Shown here in pieces: positions 15,762 through 23,960 of a stretch of DNA of 64,000 nt. The number at the start of each line of letters is the position of its first letter. Position 1 is the stretch's first letter. A model generated the notes under the pieces. The model was given only the letters and a program-made list of their open reading frames with translations. It had not been told where the DNA came from and did not search any database. The DNA is from Pseudonocardia thermophila (GTDB taxonomy: Bacteria > Actinomycetota > Actinomycetes > Mycobacteriales > Pseudonocardiaceae): positions 186,001-250,000 of the forward strand of contig NZ_FRAP01000003.1 in assembly GCF_900142365.1 (NCBI RefSeq), read 5' to 3'. The position numbers and the translations under genes are program-made.

Positions 15762-17588
15762 ATGTGCGGCATCGTCGGATACGTCGGCTCGCAGGACGCG
15801 GCACCGATCCTGATCGAGGGCCTCGGCCGGTTGGAGTACCGCGGCTACGACTCGGCAGGGGTCGCCGTCGCCTCCCGCGGTGGGTTGAAGGTCCGCAAGG
15901 TCTCCGGCCGGGTCGCCGACCTCGCCGCCGATCTCCCCGCGCGCTTCAAGGGCTCCCCGGGCATCGGGCACACCCGCTGGGCCACCCACGGTGAGCCGAC
16001 GCCGGAGAACGCGCACCCGCACACCGACATGGCCGGCCGCATCGCGGTGGTCCACAACGGGATCATCGAGAACGCCGACGAGCTGCGCGCGAAGCTCGTC
16101 GCGGACGGGGTCGAGTTCACCTCGCAGACCGACACCGAGACCGTCGCGCACCTCGTCGCGGCCGCGTTCGCCGACGGCGCCACGACCCTCGAGGAGGCCG
16201 TGCGGGCCGCGCTGCGCCAGGTCGTCGGCGCGTACGGGCTGGCCGTGCTCGACGCCGAGCACCCCGACCGGCTCGTCGTGGCCCGCAACGGCAGCCCGGT
16301 GCTGCTGGGCATCGGTGAGAAGGAGATGTTCGTCGCCTCCGACGTCGCCGCGCTCGTCGGCTACACCCGCCAGGTCGTCTACCTCGACGACGGCGAGCTG
16401 GCCACGCTGACCGCGACCGGCTACCGCACCTTCACCCTCGACGACCGCTCCACGGCGAAGAGCCCGTCCACGATCGACTGGGACGTCGTCGGCGCCGAGA
16501 TCGGCGACAACGCGCACTTCCTGATCAAGGAGATCAACGAGCAGCCGCGCACGATCGCCCGCGCGCTGTCCGGCCGGCTCGACGAGCGCTTCGACACCGC
16601 GCACCTCGGCGGGCTCAACCTCACCGTGCGGGAGGCGCGCGAGATCAAGCGGGTGAAGATCCTCGGCTGCGGCTCCGCCTGCTACGCGGGCGAGCTGGGT
16701 GCCCAGCTGATCGAGGACCTCGCCCGCGTGCCCGCCAGCGCCGAGCCCGCCTCGGAGTTCCGCTACCGCAACCCGGTCGTCGAGCCCGACACCCTCTACG
16801 TCGCGGTCAGCCAGAGCGGCGAGACGATCGACACGCTCGCCGCCGTCCAGGAGCTGCAGCGCAAGGGCGGGCGGGTCATCGGCATCGTCAACGTCGTCGG
16901 CTCGACGATCGCCCGCCAGGTCGACGGCGGCATCTACCTGCACGCCGGCCCGGAGATGTCGGTCGCGGCCACCAAGTCGTTCACCTCGACGGTCGTGGCG
17001 TTCGTGCTGCTCGCGCTGCACTTCGGCCGCATGCGCGACCTGTCGCCCAGCGACGGCCGCCGCATCATCACCGGGCTGCAGCGACTGCCCGACCAGGTCA
17101 GCGAGATCCTGCAGAACGAGGCGCACATCGCCGAGATCGCCAAGGAGCTGGCGCAGGCCTCCAGCGTGATGTACGTCGGCCGCCGCCGCGGCTGGCCGGT
17201 GGCCCGGGAGGGCGCGCAGAAGCTGAAGGAGGTCTCCTACGTGCACGCGGAGGCCTACCCGTCGGCCGAGCTGAAGCACGGTCCGCTGGCGCTGATCAGC
17301 CCGGAGATGCCGACGGTCGCGCTCGTCCCCGACGACGAGCTGCTGGACAAGAACACCTCGACGCTGTCGGAGATCAAGGCGCGCAAGGGCCCGGTGATCG
17401 CGGTGGCGCACCGCGAGCTGCCCACCGAGCTGGCGGACCGCACGATCGTCGTGCCGCGCAACGAGCCGGAGCTCGACCCGATCCTGCTGTCGATCCCGCT
17501 GCAGCTGCTCGCCTACCACGCGGCCGTCGCGCTCGATCGCGACGTGGACAAGCCGCGCAACCTCGCCAAGAGCGTCACGGTCGAGTAG
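15762..17588 (+). CDS. glmS: Glutamine-fructose-6-phosphate aminotransferase
   Basis: Makes glucosamine-6-phosphate from fructose-6-phosphate and glutamine, the first step to UDP-GlcNAc for peptidoglycan and, in this group, mycothiol. It has 608 residues, the normal length. The N-terminal glutaminase starts MCGIVGYVG with Cys2 as nucleophile (Met removed) and has LEYRGYDSAG and HTRWATHG. Two SIS domains follow, with GCGSACYAGE, VSQSGETIDT and the C-terminal signature KPRNLAKSVTVE. A clean GGAGGAA precedes ATG 15762. No glmS-ribozyme-like leader fits in the 40-nt upstream gap. Confidence 0.97.
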   Translation: MCGIVGYVGSQDAAPILIEGLGRLEYRGYDSAGVAVASRGGLKVRKVSGRVADLAADLPARFKGSPGIGHTRWATHGEPTPENAHPHTDMAGRIAVVHNGIIENADELRAKLVADGVEFTSQTDTETVAHLVAAAFADGATTLEEAVRAALRQVVGAYGLAVLDAEHPDRLVVARNGSPVLLGIGEKEMFVASDVAALVGYTRQVVYLDDGELATLTATGYRTFTLDDRSTAKSPSTIDWDVVGAEIGDNAHFLIKEINEQPRTIARALSGRLDERFDTAHLGGLNLTVREAREIKRVKILGCGSACYAGELGAQLIEDLARVPASAEPASEFRYRNPVVEPDTLYVAVSQSGETIDTLAAVQELQRKGGRVIGIVNVVGSTIARQVDGGIYLHAGPEMSVAATKSFTSTVVAFVLLALHFGRMRDLSPSDGRRIITGLQRLPDQVSEILQNEAHIAEIAKELAQASSVMYVGRRRGWPVAREGAQKLKEVSYVHAEAYPSAELKHGPLALISPEMPTVALVPDDELLDKNTSTLSEIKARKGPVIAVAHRELPTELADRTIVVPRNEPELDPILLSIPLQLLAYHAAVALDRDVDKPRNLAKSVTVE

Positions 17589-17589
17589 C

Positions 17590-17611
17590 AGCCGGCCGCC
17601 GGGTGCCGGCT
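17590..17611. terminator. Bidirectional hairpin between convergent glmS and GAF regulator
   Basis: AGCCGGC-N8-GCCGGCT, perfect 7-bp stem just after the glmS stop. The next gene is convergent, so this hairpin can serve both. It lacks a T-tract, as is common in such GC-rich genomes. Confidence 0.5.
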
Positions 17612-17623
17612 CGGGCCTCCGCC

Positions 17624-19102
17624 CTACAGCTCGTCGGTCAGCACCCGGCACCGCGCCTCGATCTGCGGGCGGCGCGGATCGCTGCCCGGCAGCAGATCGA
17701 GGGCGATCTCGTGCGCCTCCAGGTCGTCGCGGCCCAGCGCGTGCGCGCAGTACTCGGCGAGCACCTCGGGATCGTCGCTGGCCAGCACGGCCTGCCGGAG
17801 GTTGGCGGTGATCTCGTCACGCAGCTCGCGGATCTCCGGCGCGTCGGAGCGCGGCAGCAGCTCCCCAGCGCAGGCCCGCAGAGCGTCCAGAGTGCGGCCC
17901 TCGCGCAGGGCGCGGCGCACGACGTCGAAGTCGGAGTCGACGGTGGCGTCCAGTCGGTACGGGCGGGTGCGCAGCACGTGCGCCCCGATCAGCCCGCGCA
18001 GCCGCAGGATCTCGCCGCGCACCGTGGTGGGGTTGCCGTCCTCGCCGTAGAGCGAGAGCGCCAGCCGCTCCGCGGTGAGCCCCTCGCGGTGCAGCGCGAG
18101 CGCGGTGAGCAGTTCGGCGGGCCGCAGGGTCAGCGGCACCACCTTGCCGTCGACGACGACGCTGGGCGCGCCCTCGCCCATGAACCGCAGGGTCAGCGCG
18201 CTGCGCTTGCGCGTGCTCGCGGACGACGACTTCGGCTGGTAGAGCAGGTAGCCCTCGGCGAGCCGCTCGACGACCATCTCGCGACCGTCCGGCAGCTGCA
18301 CGCGGTCGGCGCCGGGGGGCACCTCGATCCGCGCGGGCCACCCGTCGTAGGGCTCGCCCGCGATGATGCGCCCGCTCGGGCTCAGGAGCGCGCCGGCGCC
18401 GTTGACGTTGCGCAGGTGCGGCATGTTGCGCACGCGCAGCCGCTCGTCGGCGATGGCCAGGCGCACCCGCAGCTGGTGCTCGGCGAGCTGGGCGGTGGCC
18501 GACACCAGCTGCATCATCGCCGGGTGGACCGTGTGCAGCGGCCCGCTGATGTCGATCGCGCCGAGGATGGCGCCGGTGTCCGGATCGTGGACGGGGGCGG
18601 CCGCGCAGGTCCAGCGGTGGAACGTGCGCACCAGGTGTTCGGCGGAGTGGATCGCGACCGGCGCGTCGACGGCGATCGTGGTGCCCATCGCGTTGGTGCC
18701 GATCGCGTCCTCGGAGACGCGGTAGCCGGGGCACAACCCGGAGTCGTCGGCGGTGTGCAGCAGGGACGAGGCGCCCTCGCGCCACAGGATCACACCGTTG
18801 GCGTCCGTGACGAGCATGACGTGCATCGCCTCGTCGGCGATGCTCACGAGGGTGCTGCGCAGCAGCGGCATCACCTCGTTGAGTGGATGCGCCTTGCGCA
18901 GCTCCGGGATCTCCGACTCCGGTACGACCACCGGCGGCAGGCCCTTGTCCGGGTCGACGTGCGCGGCCAGACTGCGCTGCCACGACGCCGACACCAGCGG
19001 TCGCGGTGGGGTCGCTGCCCTGTCACCTGCGAGGACGGAATCGTAGGTGGCGCTGAGGGCACGAGCACGCGCGATCGGGTCCCGCTCACCGTCATTGGTC
19101 AT
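17624..19102 (-). CDS. GAF-domain transcriptional regulator
   Basis: Predicted 492-residue regulator. Residues about 80-220 form a GAF-type sensor as in AcoR-like activators (ILWREGASSLLHTADDSGLCPGYRVSEDAIGTNAMGTTIAVD, then HRWTCAAAPVHDPDTGAILGAIDISGP). The C-terminal half lacks the sigma-54 ATPase and Fis domain; it carries a winged-helix-like segment (LTLRPAELLTALALHREGLTAERLALSLYGEDGNPTTVRGEILRLRGLIG) resembling SARP/OmpR folds, then a helical tail. Such proteins often regulate alcohol or aldehyde metabolism in actinomycetes. Here it is divergent from an orphan response regulator, and no such enzyme is nearby. Confidence 0.8.
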   Translation of the reverse strand: MTNDGERDPIARARALSATYDSVLAGDRAATPPRPLVSASWQRSLAAHVDPDKGLPPVVVPESEIPELRKAHPLNEVMPLLRSTLVSIADEAMHVMLVTDANGVILWREGASSLLHTADDSGLCPGYRVSEDAIGTNAMGTTIAVDAPVAIHSAEHLVRTFHRWTCAAAPVHDPDTGAILGAIDISGPLHTVHPAMMQLVSATAQLAEHQLRVRLAIADERLRVRNMPHLRNVNGAGALLSPSGRIIAGEPYDGWPARIEVPPGADRVQLPDGREMVVERLAEGYLLYQPKSSSASTRKRSALTLRFMGEGAPSVVVDGKVVPLTLRPAELLTALALHREGLTAERLALSLYGEDGNPTTVRGEILRLRGLIGAHVLRTRPYRLDATVDSDFDVVRRALREGRTLDALRACAGELLPRSDAPEIRELRDEITANLRQAVLASDDPEVLAEYCAHALGRDDLEAHEIALDLLPGSDPRRPQIEARCRVLTDEL

Positions 19103-19185
19103 CTAGGCGCTCCGAAACTGCACTGCCCCGGGTCGGATCATCATCACCCAGCCGGAAAGACGGGGCAACCTTCGCGGCGGGTCGT

Positions 19186-19203
19186 GCAACGTGTGCGCAA
19201 CGT
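19186..19203. promoter_or_regulatory. Helically phased GCAACGT repeats in a divergent promoter
   Basis: GCAACGT occurs at 19186-19192 and 19197-19203, 11 bp apart, with a related GGCAACC at 19164. They lie between the GAF regulator and the response regulator gene and could bind either protein. Confidence 0.4.
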
Positions 19204-19254
19204 AGACCAACTTACGCTCCGACCAGCATCGACGCTCGAGACCTGGGAGGACGT

Positions 19255-19989
19255 GTGACCACGGACATCGTTCTGGGCGGTCGGACCTCCGTTCTGGACC
19301 AACCGCCGACCAGTGCTGCGCGCCGTACGGCTCGGGTATTGGTGGTGGACGACTCGGCGATCGTGCGCTATGGGCTGCGTCAGCTCTTCGCGGGTGATCC
19401 GCTGCTGTCGGTGGTCGGCGAGGCCGCGACCCCGCGGGACGCGCTGGTCGTGGCCGATCGCTGTCCTCCCGACCTGCTGATCGTCGATCTCGACCTCGGT
19501 CGCGAAGGAGCCGGCATCGACCTCGCCCGGCTCGTGCTGGAGCGCCACCGCGGGGTGCGGGTGCTGGTCCTCACGGCGCGCCGGGACCGGGCGCTGATGA
19601 TGCGGGCGCTGCGCATCGGCGTGCACGGCTACCTGCGCAAGACCGCCGACACCGCGGAGATCCAGCGCGCCGCGCACGCGCTGCTGCGCGGGGAGAGCGT
19701 CTTCGACGCCCCCACCACGCCGGCCGCGCCGGTCACCGAGCTCGTGCCGGCGGACCCGGCGACCAAGAGCGAGCCCGCGCCGCGCGGGTTCGCCGGTGCG
19801 TCGCTGACCGAGCGGGAGAACCAGGTCCTGCGGCTGCTCGCCGTGGGCATGTCCAACCGCGAGATCGGCCGCCGGCTCATGATCAGCGAGGCAACAGTCA
19901 AGTTCCACGTTCGAAACCTGCGCGACAAACTCGAGGTGCGCCGCCGGACGGAGATCGTCTACACCGCGACCCGCCAGGGCATCGTCTGA
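19255..19989 (+). CDS. LuxR-type (NarL/FixJ) response regulator
   Basis: Two-component response regulator of 244 residues. Receiver: acidic pair Asp32-Asp33, phosphoacceptor Asp78 (LLIVDLDLG), conserved Thr in VLVLTARR and Lys in GYLRKTA, so phosphorylation should be possible. A Pro/Ala linker leads to the LuxR helix-turn-helix (about 182-230: LTERENQVLRLLAVGMSNREIGRRLMISEATVKFHVRNLRDKL). GGGAGG precedes GTG 19255. No sensor kinase is adjacent on either side, so the partner lies elsewhere. Confidence 0.92.
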   Translation: MTTDIVLGGRTSVLDQPPTSAARRTARVLVVDDSAIVRYGLRQLFAGDPLLSVVGEAATPRDALVVADRCPPDLLIVDLDLGREGAGIDLARLVLERHRGVRVLVLTARRDRALMMRALRIGVHGYLRKTADTAEIQRAAHALLRGESVFDAPTTPAAPVTELVPADPATKSEPAPRGFAGASLTERENQVLRLLAVGMSNREIGRRLMISEATVKFHVRNLRDKLEVRRRTEIVYTATRQGIV

Positions 19990-19992
19990 CGG

Positions 19993-20628
19993 CTACCGGC
20001 TCGCCAGCTCCGCCGCGCCCGGCCCGTCCAGACCGGCGTGCGCGGCGGGGCGGCCGGTCATCGTGAGCAGCAGCGCCAGCGCGGGTCCGCGCACCTCCGC
20101 CGGGCCCTCGCCGGCGGTCCAGCCCGTGTCGGTGGCGACCAGCCGCAGTCCAGCCAGCCTGCGGCGGGCGTGGAACGGCCAGCCCATCGCCCACACCCGG
20201 TCGAGCGCGGCCGTCGAGACCGGCGCGGGCACCGTGTGCTCGATCCCGAACGGGATCGCCACGTCCTGCACGTGCACGACCGTGTCGAACAACAGGTTCT
20301 CCAGGGTCGTCACGAACGGCTTGCGCCGCAGGTCCGCGTAGCGGCGCAGCTCGTCGACCAGCTGCGCGCCCGTGCGCGCGGCTGCCCATGCCCGCGCCAT
20401 GTCGCGGTTGAGCCCGTCGAAGTCGAACCGGTGCCGCACCGCGCCGACGAGCAGCTGCCGCGGGCCCGGCGGCTGAGGGGTCATGGCGACGTGCGCCACG
20501 ACGTCACGGACGCGCCACTCGGTGCAGAGCGACGGACGCTCCCACTCCTCGTCGGCCCGGCCCTCGAGGAGATCGGCCAGGTAGCGGCGTTCGGCGGCGA
20601 CCGAGGCCCAGATCGTGTCGGCGTCCAT
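19993..20628 (-). CDS. Maleylpyruvate isomerase/DinB-like mycothiol-type protein
   Basis: Protein of 211 residues in the TIGR03083-like DinB superfamily. The N-terminal four-helix region carries WERPSLCTEWRVRDVVAHVAMTP, with the W-x-V-x-D-V-x-x-H metal/thiol motif, and a later helix has FDTVVHVQDVAIPFG with two more His/Asp positions. Members act as mycothiol-dependent transferases or isomerases in actinobacteria; the substrate is unknown. It is divergent from a MarR gene with a 63-nt gap and is probably its target. Confidence 0.8.
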   Translation of the reverse strand: MDADTIWASVAAERRYLADLLEGRADEEWERPSLCTEWRVRDVVAHVAMTPQPPGPRQLLVGAVRHRFDFDGLNRDMARAWAAARTGAQLVDELRRYADLRRKPFVTTLENLLFDTVVHVQDVAIPFGIEHTVPAPVSTAALDRVWAMGWPFHARRRLAGLRLVATDTGWTAGEGPAEVRGPALALLLTMTGRPAAHAGLDGPGAAELASR

Positions 20629-20647
20629 CGCGCCCCCATGTAGTAAG

Positions 20648-20682
20648 AGTCTCTGACCAATTAAGTCAGTCTCTCGTACTAT
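20648..20682. promoter_or_regulatory. Divergent promoter with phased repeats, probable MarR operator
   Basis: AGTCTCT is repeated at 20648-20654 and 20668-20674, exactly 20 bp apart (two helical turns). CTGAC-N7-GTCAG (20653-20669) is an inverted repeat between them. CTGACC (20653-20658), 18 bp, TACTAT (20677-20682) reads as a -35/-10 pair for the right gene, whose GTG follows 9 nt later, so the operator overlaps the promoter. Confidence 0.5.
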
Positions 20683-20691
20683 CGTCAAGGG

Positions 20692-21117
20692 GTGGACCTC
20701 AACACCGGGCTCCTGCTCTACATCCCCTACCGGGCCATGGAGCAGCGCGTCTTCGCGGCGCTGGCCGATGCGGGACACGACATCACCCCGGCCCAGGCGC
20801 GGCTCTTCCAACGCATCGCCCCCGACGGCAGCCGCACCTCCGAGCTGGCCGAACAGGCGGGCGTCACCAAGCAGACCGCGGGATTCCTCGTCGAGCAGCT
20901 CGAGAAGCAGGGGTACGTCGAGCGGGTCCCCGATCCCGCCGACGGGCGGGCCCGGCTGGTGCGGATCGCCCCGCGCGGCGCCGAAGCGGCGGAGTTCGCA
21001 GCGAAGATCGTCGCGGAGGTGGAGGAGGAGTGGCGGGCGCACCTGGGTCCGGAGCGCATGGCGCAGCTCCGGGACGCTCTGATGGCGCTGCGCGAGATCA
21101 CCGATCCGTGGGCATGA
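20692..21117 (+). CDS. MarR family transcriptional regulator
   Basis: Winged-helix regulator of 141 residues; recognition helix region RTSELAEQAGVTKQTAGFLVEQLEKQGYVERVPDPADGRARLVRI, with the classic DGRA wing. GTG 20692 is 9 nt after a TACTAT box, leaving no space for a ribosome-binding site, so it is probably leaderless. Divergent from the DinB-like gene and likely its repressor. The DUF4126 gene follows 19 nt downstream but has its own promoter-like box. Confidence 0.88.
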   Translation: MDLNTGLLLYIPYRAMEQRVFAALADAGHDITPAQARLFQRIAPDGSRTSELAEQAGVTKQTAGFLVEQLEKQGYVERVPDPADGRARLVRIAPRGAEAAEFAAKIVAEVEEEWRAHLGPERMAQLRDALMALREITDPWA

Positions 21118-21124
21118 GCGGCGC

Positions 21125-21136
21125 TAGCCTGGGCAA
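21125..21136 (+). promoter_or_regulatory. Leaderless promoter of the DUF4126 gene
   Basis: TAGCCT at 21125-21130 followed by 6 nt and ATG 21137. It lies just after the MarR stop codon. Confidence 0.45.
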
Positions 21137-21745
21137 ATGGGGATGGAGCTGCTGCCGGCGGTGCTGGCTAGCGGGTGGGCCAGTGGGGTCAACGCCTACC
21201 TGTGTGTCCTGATGCTGGGGCTCGTGGGGCGGTTCGCCGGGGTCGAGGAGGTCCCCGAGGCCTTCACACGGACGGATGTCCTGATCGTCGCCGGCGTGCT
21301 CTACCTGCTCGAGTTCGTCACCGACAAGATCCCGTACGTCGATTCCCTGTGGGACGCTGTCTCCACCGCCATCCGGCCGACCGTCGGAGTCGTCATCGGA
21401 CTGCTCGCGGCGCCCGATGCGCCCGAGCTGACGCAGGCGATCCTGGCTGCTTCCGGTGGGGCGGCGGCGCTGATCTCGCACCTGGTCAAAGGCGGGTTGC
21501 GGCTCATCGTCAACACCTCGCCCGAGCCCGTCACGAACGTCGGGGTCAGCGTGGGGGAAGACGTCGCCGTCGCCGGGGTGACCACCGCTGCTGTCCTGGC
21601 GCCGGAAGTGGCGCTCGCCGTTGCCGCCGCCCTCTTGATGCTCGGGATCGTCCTGCTCGTCCTGCTCTGGGCCAAGGTGCGGCGGGGGTATCGGCGGTAC
21701 CGGGCTTGGCGGGAGAAGCGGGCTGCGGCTGCAGCGGCCGGGTAG
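21137..21745 (+). CDS. DUF4126 membrane protein
   Basis: Predicted integral membrane protein, 202 residues, of the DUF4126 family (known only as a bacterial membrane protein). It starts LLPAVLASGWASGVNAYLCVLMLGLVGRF and has about four hydrophobic segments, including VTTAAVLAPEVALAVAAALLMLGIVLLVLLW, with a basic cytoplasmic tail YRRYRAWREKRAAA. The motif ISHLVKGGLRLIVNTSPEPVTN is the family hallmark. ATG 21137 or 21143 could be used. No function is inferred. Confidence 0.8.
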   Translation: MGMELLPAVLASGWASGVNAYLCVLMLGLVGRFAGVEEVPEAFTRTDVLIVAGVLYLLEFVTDKIPYVDSLWDAVSTAIRPTVGVVIGLLAAPDAPELTQAILAASGGAAALISHLVKGGLRLIVNTSPEPVTNVGVSVGEDVAVAGVTTAAVLAPEVALAVAAALLMLGIVLLVLLWAKVRRGYRRYRAWREKRAAAAAAG

Positions 21746-21766
21746 GGGCCGTGAGCTGGGTCGACT

Positions 21767-22059
21767 GCGCTCTGCTCCGTCGGCGCAGAGCGCGGCTCGC
21801 GCGCTCCTCACGCCGACGGCGGCTCTGCACCGGATCGGTGCTCGCGGCCTGGTGAGTCGTCGCTCGCGCGGGGCTCGCGCCCTCGTCCCTCGGGCGCTGC
21901 GCGCCGCCTCCGCCGTCGTCGACGCGCGCGAGCACGGTGGCCACCTCCCGGTGGTGCGCGGCCCGGTGCGGTGAGGCGCAGTTCGGAGCGCGCTGCCCGG
22001 GGCGAGGCCGGTGGAATCACGTCCGTAGGAGCTTCTCTCCTGCCAGGAATGGCGGGAGA
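21767..22059. repeat. Composite dispersed hairpin repeat, copy A
   Basis: A 402-nt gap between DUF4126 and pfkA holds no gene. It begins with the stem GCGCTCTGC-N9-GCAGAGCGC followed by GGCTCGCGC (21767-21800) and ends with a second hairpin, TCTCCTGCC-N6-GGCGGGAGA (22036-22059, one mismatch). The same two elements in the same order recur at 58927-59117. Parts may terminate the two convergent genes. Confidence 0.6.
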
Positions 22060-22103
22060 ACCCACTTCCCTGCAACCCCGCGCTGAGCCGGCGGCGCACG
22101 CAG

Positions 22104-22134
22104 CGGCCCCCGGAGTCCGCGCCTCCGGGGGCCG
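22104..22134 (-). terminator. Strong hairpin downstream of pfkA
   Basis: CGGCCCCCGGAG-N7-CTCCGGGGGCCG, a perfect 12-bp GC stem 14 nt beyond the pfkA stop. No T-run follows; this is the usual form of terminator in such a genome. Confidence 0.7.
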
Positions 22135-22147
22135 GGATGGTGGCTGG

Positions 22148-23173
22148 TCAGCCGAAGAAGATCTCGGCCTCGGCGTAGAGGCTGGGGTCGACGGTCTTGA
22201 GCTGTTTCGTGGCCTCGGTGAGGGGGACCAGGACGATGTCGGTGCCGCGGAGGGCGACCATGTGGCCCCACTTGCCCTCGTGGACGGCGTCGATGGCGTG
22301 GAGGCCGAAGCGGGTGGCGAGCCAGCGGTCGCGGGCGGTCGGGGTACCGCCGCGCTGGACGTGGCCGAGGACGGTGGTGCGGGCCTCCTTGCCGGTGCGG
22401 GCCTCGATCTCCTTGGCGAGGTAGTCGCCGATGCCGCCGAGGCGGACGTGGCCGAAGGCGTCCTTCTCGTTGCTGGCGAGGACGGCCTGGCCGTCCTTGG
22501 GCTGGGCGCCCTCGGCGACGACGATGATCGGGGCGTAGTCGAGTCGGAAGCGGTCCTCGACCCACTTGCAGACCTGGTCGATGTCGAACCTGACCTCGGG
22601 GATGAGGATCGCGTTCGCGCCGCCCGCCATGCCGGCGTGCAGGGCGATCCAGCCGGCGTGGCGGCCCATGACCTCGACGATGAGGGCGCGGTGGTGCGAC
22701 TCGGCGGTGGTGTGGAGACGGTCGATGGCCTCGGTCGCGATCGAGACCGCGGTGTCGAAGCCGAAGGTGTAGTCGGTGCCCGCCAGGTCGTTGTCGATGG
22801 TCTTGGGCACGCCGACCACGTTCACGCCCATCTCGCCCAGCTCGGTGGCGACCCCGAGGGTGTCCTCGCCACCGATCGCGATGAGGGCGTCGATGCCGAG
22901 GTTCTGCAGGTTCCGCTTGATCCGCTCGACGCCGTCCTCGATGGCGAACGGGTTGGTGCGCGACGAGCCGAGGATCGTGCCGCCGCGCGGGAGCAGGCCG
23001 CGGACGGCGGGGATGTCGAGGGGCCTCGTCAACGCCTCGAGCGGACCGCGCCACCCGTCGCGGAACCCGACGAACTGGTAGCCGTACGCGGGCACGCCCT
23101 TGCGGACGATGGCCCGGATGACCGCGTTGAGGCCGGGGCAGTCCCCGCCCCCGGTGAGGACGCCGACGCGCAT
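22148..23173 (-). CDS. pfkA: 6-phosphofructokinase
   Basis: Phosphorylates fructose-6-phosphate to the 1,6-bisphosphate in glycolysis. 341 residues from ATG 23173, the normal size for actinobacterial PfkA, with GGAG upstream. Motifs: GVLTGGGDCPGLNAVIR, GSSRTNP, IGGEDTLG, PKTIDNDL (catalytic Asp), EVMGRHAGWIA and VQRGGTPTARDRW. The GGEDT form of the nucleotide loop is the actinobacterial type; ATP as donor is likely but PPi use cannot be excluded from sequence alone. It is convergent with DUF4126 and follows the ClpP-like gene on the same strand. Confidence 0.95.
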   Translation of the reverse strand: MRVGVLTGGGDCPGLNAVIRAIVRKGVPAYGYQFVGFRDGWRGPLEALTRPLDIPAVRGLLPRGGTILGSSRTNPFAIEDGVERIKRNLQNLGIDALIAIGGEDTLGVATELGEMGVNVVGVPKTIDNDLAGTDYTFGFDTAVSIATEAIDRLHTTAESHHRALIVEVMGRHAGWIALHAGMAGGANAILIPEVRFDIDQVCKWVEDRFRLDYAPIIVVAEGAQPKDGQAVLASNEKDAFGHVRLGGIGDYLAKEIEARTGKEARTTVLGHVQRGGTPTARDRWLATRFGLHAIDAVHEGKWGHMVALRGTDIVLVPLTEATKQLKTVDPSLYAEAEIFFG

Positions 23174-23245
23174 GCGTGTACTCCATCGATGCAGAACGGT
23201 CGTGACGGGGCTCACGTTAGCGGTATCGACTCCATGGTGCCGCGG

Positions 23246-23875
23246 CTACCCGGTGTCCCGCCCGACCCGGTCGACCAGGCCGTACGCGCGCGCCTCCTCC
23301 GCGGTGAGCCAGCGGCCGGCGTCGAGATCGGTCGAGAGATCGGCGACCGGTCGTCCGGCGTCGGCGGCCGTGAGGGCGGTCAGCTCCGCTCGCAGCTCGT
23401 CCTGGAGGCGGCCGGCGCCGCCGAGCGCGCCCGGCGCGCCGAGGGAGGGGCGACGCAGCTGGATGCGGGCGTGCGGCAGGGCGTGGCGCTTGCCTCGGGT
23501 GCCCGCGGTGAGCAGCACCTGCATCGCGCCGGAGACGATGCCGATCGCCCACGTCGCGACGTCGGAGCGGACGTGGGCCAGCACGTCCCGCACGGCCAGC
23601 GCGGCGGGCGCGGTGCCGCCGGAGCCGGTCACGTGCAGCGAGATGTCGCTGCGGTCGATCGCGTCGAGCAGCAGCAGGCGCGAGATGAGCCGGTGGGCGG
23701 CTGCGTCGTCCAGCTCGCCGGAGACGACGATGACGCGCTCGGCCAGCAGTTGCTCGCTGACGGCGGCGTCGGACGCGTCGCCGGGTCGCCACTGCGGTGC
23801 GCCGACCGGCAGCAGGGCAGGCGGTGCGGACGGTGGCGCGGGGAAGCGCTCGATGTCGGGTGTGGTGCGGTGCAT
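23246..23875 (-). CDS. ClpP-like protein lacking catalytic Ser and His
   Basis: ClpP/crotonase-fold protein of 209 residues. It aligns to ClpP without gaps through the active site: where ClpP has GQAASMGAFLLTAG this protein has GIVSGAMQVLLTAG, so the nucleophile position is Gly116, with Ser115 one step early. ClpP MIHQP corresponds to QLRRP, so the catalytic His is Arg141. The Asp region (TDLDAGRWLTAEEARAYGLVD) is kept. It should fold like ClpP but not cleave peptides, like ClpR subunits. It may join the ClpP barrel as a regulatory subunit or form its own ring. TACGGT lies 8 nt before ATG 23875. Confidence 0.8.
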   Translation of the reverse strand: MHRTTPDIERFPAPPSAPPALLPVGAPQWRPGDASDAAVSEQLLAERVIVVSGELDDAAAHRLISRLLLLDAIDRSDISLHVTGSGGTAPAALAVRDVLAHVRSDVATWAIGIVSGAMQVLLTAGTRGKRHALPHARIQLRRPSLGAPGALGGAGRLQDELRAELTALTAADAGRPVADLSTDLDAGRWLTAEEARAYGLVDRVGRDTG

Positions 23876-23889
23876 GGCGCCCGACCGTA
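23876..23889 (-). promoter_or_regulatory. Leaderless promoter of the ClpP-like gene
   Basis: TACGGT (complement of 23884-23889), 8 nt, ATG 23875. No Shine-Dalgarno sequence fits in between except a GC-rich stretch. Confidence 0.4.
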
Positions 23890-23960
23890 GGTCCGCCGGC
23901 CGCCGCGCGGGGCCGGGTTCACCCCTGGCGTGCGGTGTTCGCCGGGAGCGGACGAGCAGG

